Below, piece after piece: positions 58,771-64,000 of a stretch of 64,000 bases of DNA. The notes beneath the pieces are model-generated. The model made no database searches and had not been told where the DNA came from. It worked only from the letters and a program-made list of their open reading frames with translations. The position numbers and the translations under genes are program-made. This DNA comes from DVED01 sp963838375 (GTDB taxonomy: Bacteria > Cyanobacteriota > Cyanobacteriia > Cyanobacteriales > Geitlerinemataceae): assembly GCA_963838375.1 (NCBI GenBank), contig CAWIQY010000015.1, positions 124,001 to 188,000 of the forward strand. Reading direction: 5' to 3'. Positions within the stretch are counted from its first letter, which is position 1. Each line of letters begins with the position of its first letter.

Positions 58771-61442
58771 TACTTTGAGTCCTCTATTTTGACCATCCGT
58801 TTGATATACAGTTGCGCCAGAGCGTAGAGAATGAGGGCAAAGGTTAAAATGCCCAGGGGTAAAACGTACCAATGTTCTTGGAGGAAGCGTTTAGCTTTAC
58901 TCAGCAAGCTGGTTTGTTCCACCCGACGCGGGGATTCTTGCTGGAAAAACTCAATTTGATAGGTATCGGGATCGTAGGGCGAAGGATTCTTGACGTTGCT
59001 GTCAATTAAGGTGGTATCGCCTTGGAGTTGGAAGAACCAGGGATCGAACTCGAACATCCGCCGCACCTGTTGCAAACCAATCTCCGTCTGTGCTGTCAGC
59101 GCTAGGAGAACTCGATTGCCCGCAAAAGGCGATATCACTTGCTTGACGACGCCTTGGGTATCGGGGAGGGTGTTGATTTGGGTATCTCCTTCCTGGCGGG
59201 AAAACAAATTGCCTAGGGTAAAACCAGGAGTGTCGAACACTTCTGGGAAAGGGAAGCGTTCTTTGAGACCGATACCAATCAAATGCTTGTTCTGGGTCAA
59301 TTCTGCGGGCATGGAACTGGTGGTGTAGGCTGCCAACTGGATCGAATCCGACTGGCTCAAGCGTCCCAAACGTTGGGCGAACTCGATGAAGGTTGACAAT
59401 TCCATGATCGAGGGAGAATCTGGAAGAACGATCGCTGTGGATGATAGATCTTGGGGGGCGTTGAACGGGAAACCATAGTGTAGTAACTCCAGATTGGGTA
59501 ACTCGACAGAAATATCTCGCTTGAGATTAAAGCTGGTGTCGGCGTGCAGCGTTCCGGTGAGTTGTCGGTCGGTTTGCTGTCCGCATACTCCCTGTTCTTT
59601 GGGGCTGAGTCGGAATGCCACCTGAATTTGGGAGTTGGGTTGAATTAAGTTAGCGGGCAAATCTACTTTCAGGTTTTTTCGCAGTTCGCCTTCGGGTTTG
59701 GTCAACCGCGCCCCCCCGATGAATACACCGTCGAGCAATACTTCCACTGCCGAGGTGCGGGGATTGGTTTGGGGGCCGTAGCTGTAGACCAAATCCATGG
59801 AACTGCCTCGATCGAATCGATCGTCCGGCAAGGCTTTAAAATTGATGGGAATGGGGGCAGATCCAGCACCGCGTACGGTGATATCCTCAAACGGTTTGCC
59901 ATTTTCTGTTTTCAGATCTTTGAGTTGAAATGTATTGTCGGCGGGTAAATATCCCTCCCACTGGCGCGGGTCTGGAGTAGGGATGGTATTGAGTTTATCG
60001 ACAAATACCGCCGCCCCCGTCATCAGTTTGCGATCTTGGGGCTGAACTAATGCTTGAATAGCTTTAGCAACGCCTGCTCCATCGTTCCCTGTCGCCACCA
60101 AAACGGGAATGCTGTTGTTGAGCGCTGTTGTCAGCATCAACACGCCCAAATCGAAGGGGAGGGGATTGCCCGATCGATCGACGACTTGATTGCGAGTCAG
60201 TTTGAGCGGGAGTTTCAGCTTGCTCAGTTCCGGTTGTTCCGCTGGTGTACCGATCACCACCAACCGTTCGTTGGCTTGCACTTTGTCCGCGCTTTCCACG
60301 ATGCGGGTTTCCAGAGGACGGTAATCGGCTAAACGTCCCAGCTTGGCACTATAACGAGCTGTCGCGGCTAACCACTCGTCGCTGACTTGTTTGGGGGCGA
60401 GAAAGGCGAGGCGATTGGCTTGCAGGCTGAGGGGATCGAAGAAGGGATAGGGATAGCGACTGAAATCTAGGGGAATCGGTTGCAGCTCGAATTTGAAAAT
60501 AATTTGGGAATCGGGCAAAATTTCCGTCCACAAAGTAGGATCGCCGGGATCTTCCTGGGTGCAGTCTTCAAAGTTGTGCTGTTGGGCGATGAAGGAAATT
60601 TCGTTGTAGTCTTGCAGTCGATTGAGCGGGATATCGAGGAGAATATTGCCGATTTCGGCTTCCTGGCGATTGAGGGGGATGCTGCCGATGCTGGCATCGT
60701 TCACCCGTACCGTCAAGTTGGAGAGATTGGCAATTAGTGCGGGGGAATGCTGGAAGCGAATGGCAGCTTTTACCGATTGCAACTTCCAATTGCGGGGACG
60801 GGTAAAGCCCAGTTTAGTCGTATTGTATGTTCCATTTAACCGCAGCCGATCGCCCACGGCAGGGGCGCGGTTAAACTCGAGAACGTATTCGCTGCGGGGG
60901 AGGGGTTCGGTTTGTTCTTCCTCATCTTCTGGCGTAGTTGCGCCAAAGGGAGCGACGGGTGTTGCCCCGTCTGGGGTGGCAGGGGGCTCGGGTTCGGGTT
61001 CGGGCGGTGCGGGTTGGGCGGGTTCCGGTTCGTAGACGGGGGCGGGTGCCTGCGGGGCGACGTAGGGTTGTTCGGTGGCTTCTGGGAGGGGTTCAGGATC
61101 GTAGCTGGGTTCAGGATCGTAGCTGGGTTCAGGATCGTAGCTGGGTTCGGGTTCGTCGTAGCTGGGTTCAGGATCGTAACTGGGTTCGGGTGCCTCTTGG
61201 TAAACCGGGGGTTCGACGGGAACGTCGGGAAGGGTATATTGCTGGATTAACTGTTGTTCTTCTTTTTGGATTTGTTTTTGTAGTTTGTCGTTACTTTGAG
61301 CGTTTGCCCAGTTTCCAGAACCGATCGCGACGATCGCGCAAAGTGAGACAATTAGCCAAAATCGCCAAGTTCGGGGCGAAACTCTTTTGGAGTTGCTTCG
61401 CGATCGAATTGAGAAGAAATGAGGATTGCGCGAACGCTTCAT
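58770..61442 (-). CDS. bcsB: Cellulose synthase periplasmic subunit BcsB
   Basis: 890 residues. A signal sequence (about 27-48, FWLIVSLCAIVAIGSGNWA) leads to a low-complexity Pro/Glu/Tyr-rich stretch (about 75-185) of PEPSYD repeats, which is unlike proteobacterial BcsB. The carbohydrate-binding and flavodoxin-like domains follow: LRLNGTYNTTKLGFTRPRNW, VRVNDASIGSIPLN, IAQQHNFEDCTQEDPGDPTLWTEI (BcsB signature with Cys) and HADTSFNLKRDISVELPN. One C-terminal membrane helix (about 865-885) anchors it to BcsA. BcsB guides the nascent chain across the periplasm. It is coupled to bcsA by TAATG and starts 53 bases after the bcsZ stop. Confidence 0.95.
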   Translation of the reverse strand: MKRSRNPHFFSIRSRSNSKRVSPRTWRFWLIVSLCAIVAIGSGNWANAQSNDKLQKQIQKEEQQLIQQYTLPDVPVEPPVYQEAPEPSYDPEPSYDEPEPSYDPEPSYDPEPSYDPEPLPEATEQPYVAPQAPAPVYEPEPAQPAPPEPEPEPPATPDGATPVAPFGATTPEDEEEQTEPLPRSEYVLEFNRAPAVGDRLRLNGTYNTTKLGFTRPRNWKLQSVKAAIRFQHSPALIANLSNLTVRVNDASIGSIPLNRQEAEIGNILLDIPLNRLQDYNEISFIAQQHNFEDCTQEDPGDPTLWTEILPDSQIIFKFELQPIPLDFSRYPYPFFDPLSLQANRLAFLAPKQVSDEWLAATARYSAKLGRLADYRPLETRIVESADKVQANERLVVIGTPAEQPELSKLKLPLKLTRNQVVDRSGNPLPFDLGVLMLTTALNNSIPVLVATGNDGAGVAKAIQALVQPQDRKLMTGAAVFVDKLNTIPTPDPRQWEGYLPADNTFQLKDLKTENGKPFEDITVRGAGSAPIPINFKALPDDRFDRGSSMDLVYSYGPQTNPRTSAVEVLLDGVFIGGARLTKPEGELRKNLKVDLPANLIQPNSQIQVAFRLSPKEQGVCGQQTDRQLTGTLHADTSFNLKRDISVELPNLELLHYGFPFNAPQDLSSTAIVLPDSPSIMELSTFIEFAQRLGRLSQSDSIQLAAYTTSSMPAELTQNKHLIGIGLKERFPFPEVFDTPGFTLGNLFSRQEGDTQINTLPDTQGVVKQVISPFAGNRVLLALTAQTEIGLQQVRRMFEFDPWFFQLQGDTTLIDSNVKNPSPYDPDTYQIEFFQQESPRRVEQTSLLSKAKRFLQEHWYVLPLGILTFALILYALAQLYIKRMVKIEDSK
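61082..61200. repeat. Coding repeat (TCAGGATCGTAGCTGGGT, 18 bp)
   Basis: About five imperfect 18-base copies encode the PEPSYD repeats of BcsB on the minus strand. The step is a multiple of three, so copy number can change in frame. Confidence 0.85.
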
Positions 61443-61494
61443 AACGCTAAACTTGATACTTTAGAAAGGAAAATAATATGTAAATCGAAGAAAT

Positions 61495-62865
61495 CTACTG
61501 CGGTTGTGAGATTTGAGGTTGTAAGAGTTGAGGATCGACAGCCGTTGGTGGCAACAACCCAAACCAAACTAAGTTCTGCGTGTAGTACGCTGTATCGTTA
61601 TCCCAGAACCCCTGTCGATATCGGGGCTTGAGTTTGCTTTCCCAAATCTCGCGGGCGACGGTGGGATTGACGAATACCAACCCCGAATACAGCATGGCGT
61701 ATTGCGATGTGGCGTCGTATTCCACCAAAGCGTTGCCTTGAAGGTCGATTTCGGCGGGAATTTTCTGCTCGGACTGCCACAGTTCGATCGGATATTGTAG
61801 ATGGTTTTGGAGAAAGTCGATCGCCTGATTCGAGCCGAACCAAGCAGCATCTAAAGCAACCCGCCACCAAACCCGATAAGCATCAAAACCATACTGGGTT
61901 TTTAATTGACTGGCACTCCTGTCGCTGATGGGGGAAAATTCACCGGAACTTGCATCCAGCGCCACCCAATCGCTAGGCAACCCCACCGCCGATAACTTCG
62001 CCGACTCTTCCAAGACTTCATAGCTGCTGTCGATCAAACTCAGCCAATCTCGATCGGGATCGACTTGGGCGAATAAGCGAAAAGCGTAGGGCGCTAAGTA
62101 AGACGGATTGAGATAAACGGTCGAAGGTTGCGGGACAAAGGATTCTGCCGGACCGGGTAACAAGTAACGTCGATCGCTGCCTTTGGGAACGATCGTGGAA
62201 AACTCCCACAAATCTTGTAATTTCGTGCTTGCTAAGGTCAGGTATTCCGGTTGATTCCAGCGACGAGCGGCAAGAATTAGGGCGACGACGGCATCGATAT
62301 CCGCATCGCTGGCAAAATTGGCATCCAAAACCCCCCACTGGTTATCGGGCTTTTTACCCCATTTCCACGCCCATAGAGTATCGCGCCCCAACCCCTGAGA
62401 TTTTCTCACTAAGTTGTTTTCGCTCCATTCCAGGGTTTTGGCAAAGGTTGCCGCATCGTCAACGAGAACGGCACGCAGCATGGCGTAAGCTTGTCCCTCA
62501 GAAATCGATCGATCCTCGTCTTCTCGATCGATAACGCGCCCGTCTCCTTGGATAAACCGCTGTTGGTAAGCTGCCCAACTCTCACTCAAAACATTCGCCG
62601 GAATTGCCGACGGCGGCAGCGATGGCGGTGGAGTCGGCGTGGTTTGGCTGACGTAATCCGATCGATCGGAGGCTTTGGGTGTCTGTTCCCCAAACACCTC
62701 GGCGAAACATCCCGTCAGCCCGAGAGAGAGTATCATCGCCGCCAATGAAGACGTGAAGATGTGAAGACGTGAGGAAGTCTCGATCGATCTCCTCTGACAA
62801 ACTTTCCTCCAACTGCCTCCGTACCGAATTTTAGATTGTTTCCGTTTGCGCCCTAACATCATCAT
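61495..62865 (-). CDS. bcsZ: GH8 endoglucanase BcsZ, predicted lipoprotein
   Basis: 456 residues. After a signal segment a lipobox LTGC lies near residues 50-53 (MILSLGLTGCFAEVF), predicting a lipid-anchored enzyme, whereas proteobacterial BcsZ is a soluble periplasmic protein. The (alpha/alpha)6 GH8 domain covers about 90-440: WAAYQQRFIQGDGRVIDRED, the acid Glu in SISEGQAYAMLRAVL near 128, the Asp in NFASDADIDAVVALILA near 190, YLNPSYLAPYAFRLF and LKTQYGFDAYRVWWRVALDAAW in outline. It hydrolyses cellulose and is needed for export or crystallinity control in other bcs systems. It is the second gene of the operon, between the TPR protein and bcsB. Confidence 0.93.
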   Translation of the reverse strand: MMMLGRKRKQSKIRYGGSWRKVCQRRSIETSSRLHIFTSSLAAMILSLGLTGCFAEVFGEQTPKASDRSDYVSQTTPTPPPSLPPSAIPANVLSESWAAYQQRFIQGDGRVIDREDEDRSISEGQAYAMLRAVLVDDAATFAKTLEWSENNLVRKSQGLGRDTLWAWKWGKKPDNQWGVLDANFASDADIDAVVALILAARRWNQPEYLTLASTKLQDLWEFSTIVPKGSDRRYLLPGPAESFVPQPSTVYLNPSYLAPYAFRLFAQVDPDRDWLSLIDSSYEVLEESAKLSAVGLPSDWVALDASSGEFSPISDRSASQLKTQYGFDAYRVWWRVALDAAWFGSNQAIDFLQNHLQYPIELWQSEQKIPAEIDLQGNALVEYDATSQYAMLYSGLVFVNPTVAREIWESKLKPRYRQGFWDNDTAYYTQNLVWFGLLPPTAVDPQLLQPQISQPQ

Positions 62866-62928
62866 TCGCCACCCCGATAAGCGATCCGTTCTTGCAATTA
62901 CATCTGAAACTTATGACTCGATTGGGTG

Positions 62929-63042
62929 CTGGTGCGTTTCGTACCTCAACACACCCTACTTACTCGATCTGGTGCGTTTCGTACCTCAACACACCCTACT
63001 TACTCGATCTGGTGCGTTTCGTACCTCAACACACCCTACTTA
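62929..63042. repeat. 40-bp tandem repeat, 2.85 copies
   Basis: Units CTGGTGCGTTTCGTACCTCA plus AACACACCCTACTTACTCGAT-type continuation start at 62929, 62969 and 63009; copies one and two are identical and the third is truncated. The word resembles cyanobacterial GGTGCGTT dispersed repeats. It lies between bcsZ and the TPR gene, and there are no CRISPR spacers. Confidence 0.95.
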
Positions 63043-63084
63043 CCTATCACCTATCACCTATTACCTATTACCTATTAACTATCA
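63043..63084. repeat. Heptamer repeat CCTATCA/CCTATTA x6
   Basis: Six 7-bp units directly abut the 40-bp repeat array and reach into the 3' end of the TPR gene (stop codon at 63082-63084). Confidence 0.9.
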
Positions 63085-63915
63085 ATACCGTTCCCACGGC
63101 GGCTGAAACCCCCTTCGTCGCAAAAAGTCCTCATGTAATTGCTGAATTTGGTTAGAAAGTTCTGCATCGGGTACTCCTTTGGCGATTTGTTCGAGTTGCA
63201 ACTCTTCCAATTGTTCTAGCGCCGAGAGAGGATAATCTCGGGCTGCCGTCAACCCCGCCATCGATCGACGTAAATTGGGATCGTCGGGATCGAGTGCCAG
63301 CGCCTGTTCGTAAAACTTCTGCGCTTCGTCCAAATCTTGCTGTTGGAAACGCACGCCGCCCAACGCAGCTAAAGCCCCGGCATTATCGGGTTCCCACTGC
63401 AAAATTGCTTGATAAGCGCTGCTGGCGAGTTCCAAATCTCCTTGATTTTGGGCGATTTCTCCCTGAACGAAGTACGCGCCGACATTGGTGGGATCTTGAG
63501 CCACCATCCGGGCAACTTTGGCTTGTGCCGCTTCGGGATCGCGCAGCGCCAAAACCTGAATCGATCGAAATTGCAGCGGCATATAGTAGGGATCGACTTC
63601 GATCAGCCGATTGTAAAGGGCTTCGCGAGACGGATCGGCTGGCAGCGCCCCCACCAAACTGAAGAGTTCTGGCGGAGTCGCTGTGGCGGGTTGAGTTGTC
63701 AGCCAATTTTGCAAGACGGCTTCGGCATCGGTTTGAGTCATGAGTTCCTCTTGATACGCTAAGCTGGTACGACCCAGTTGTAAGGTCAAATCTTCCGGAC
63801 GACGGGCGATGAGTTGGTCGTAAAGATCGATCGCCTCTCCCGGACGGTTTTGAGCCAAACGAACGCCAATTAAGCCTTGCAGCGCGGCTTCGACGAGGTT
63901 GTCTGTCGTCGGCAT
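63082..63915 (-). CDS. TPR protein of the cellulose operon (BcsC-like), 3' part
   Basis: The 3' portion of a tetratricopeptide-repeat protein. At least five TPR-like units are visible, e.g. LAQNRPGEAIDLYDQLIARRP, GAYFVQGEIAQNQGDLELAS, AALGGVRFQQQDLDEAQKFY and EQALALDPDDPNLRRSMAG. In proteobacterial cellulose operons BcsC has TPRs followed by an outer-membrane beta-barrel; here the protein ends 30 residues after the last repeat (FLRRRGFQPPWERY), with no barrel. ATG 63915 is probably not the true start: the preceding sequence continues the TPR pattern in another frame (see the next entry). It heads the operon TPR-bcsZ-bcsB-bcsA on the minus strand. Confidence 0.85.
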   Translation of the reverse strand: MPTTDNLVEAALQGLIGVRLAQNRPGEAIDLYDQLIARRPEDLTLQLGRTSLAYQEELMTQTDAEAVLQNWLTTQPATATPPELFSLVGALPADPSREALYNRLIEVDPYYMPLQFRSIQVLALRDPEAAQAKVARMVAQDPTNVGAYFVQGEIAQNQGDLELASSAYQAILQWEPDNAGALAALGGVRFQQQDLDEAQKFYEQALALDPDDPNLRRSMAGLTAARDYPLSALEQLEELQLEQIAKGVPDAELSNQIQQLHEDFLRRRGFQPPWERY

Positions 63916-64000
63916 ATTCTGCCAGTAATAATTGATAGCGTTGTTCGCTGGCTTCGAGATTGCCTTCGCGCCGTTCGATATCCGCTAAAATGATGTCCGA
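63902..64000 (-). pseudogene. TPR gene upstream segment in a shifted frame, runs off the window
   Basis: From the window edge the frame reads SDIILADIERREGNLEASEQ, then RYQLLLAEYADD, a clear TPR-type helix pair that continues beyond the window. It leaves the family pattern near 63902. Removing one A at about 63902-63905 joins it to DNLVEAALQGLIGVRLAQNR of the downstream frame, so gene and frameshift are both likely, or the base is a sequencing error. Confidence 0.75.

Noticed and set aside
60912..61444. Plus-strand frames rich in Gly/Phe or Arg over bcsB
   Set aside because: They are shadows of the PEPSYD repeat and signal sequence of BcsB.
62929..63042. CRISPR array
   Set aside because: The 40-bp units are directly adjacent without spacers and no cas genes are near.
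1..64000. tRNA, rRNA, tmRNA, RNase P RNA or SRP RNA genes
   Set aside because: I looked for the T-arm GGTTCGANTCC word and conserved RNA cores on both strands by eye and found none; a covariance search would be decisive.

Overview
The window looks like a chromosomal segment of a cyanobacterium, probably a filamentous or large-genome type. The palindrome CGATCG and its extended form GCGATCGC (the HIP1-type word) recur every few hundred bases. Gene content agrees: ethylene-receptor-type histidine kinase, orthocaspase/GUN4 fusion, Mo-nitrogenase C-terminal-domain protein, DUF3685 protein, and 7-bp tandem repeats at gene junctions. I see no phage genes, transposase, rRNA, tRNA or CRISPR array.

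Layout. 0-6 kb: an OmpR-type response regulator, a small conserved-looking protein, a rhomboid whose catalytic serine is replaced, a 2-Cys peroxiredoxin, a second thioredoxin-fold protein, then ureD-ureA (no ureB/ureC here) and an MscS channel. 6-9.7 kb: gene-poor DNA with a relic reading frame, a MITE-like element and a YdcF-family protein. 9.7-15.8 kb: an S66 carboxypeptidase facing a three-gene polysaccharide module (HlyD/Alg44-like protein, Alg8-like synthase with a C-terminal beta-helix, PL14-like lipoprotein lyase). 16.5-27.4 kb: housekeeping and accessory genes: rpmF, queA, a frameshifted DUF3685 gene, a large repeat-tailed membrane protein, a two-domain glycosyltransferase of the arsenosugar type, tgt, a Gfo/Idh/MocA oxidoreductase, a MIF homologue and a flavin reductase.

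27.7-33.6 kb: an Hsp70-like ATPase and a four-gene set (acyl-CoA dehydrogenase that appears to start at ATT, PIG-L deacetylase, NodS-like methyltransferase, GT2 transferase) whose chemistry resembles Nod-factor assembly. 34-39.5 kb: a membrane protein, RNase III, a DUF815-type AAA ATPase, CCA-adding enzyme, pyrophosphatase. 40-49 kb: signalling: two tandem Ser/Thr kinases, a REC-histidine kinase, and an ethylene-receptor-like multi-sensor kinase split from its receiver by a frameshift. 50-53.3 kb: orthocaspase-like/GUN4 protein lacking the catalytic Cys, a [2Fe-2S] ferredoxin, a Mo-nitro_C protein and cobA. 53.6-64 kb: a cellulose locus: GH5 cellulase, a coiled-coil membrane protein, and a minus-strand operon TPR protein - GH8 (bcsZ) - bcsB - bcsA with a PilZ domain.

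Taken together, the window carries two separate synthase-dependent exopolysaccharide systems (one polyuronate/alginate-like, one cellulose), each with its own hydrolase or lyase, plus a sensor-rich signalling block. Three genes (DUF3685, the hybrid kinase, the TPR protein) are each broken by a probable single-base frameshift; sequencing error has to be excluded before reading these as biology.
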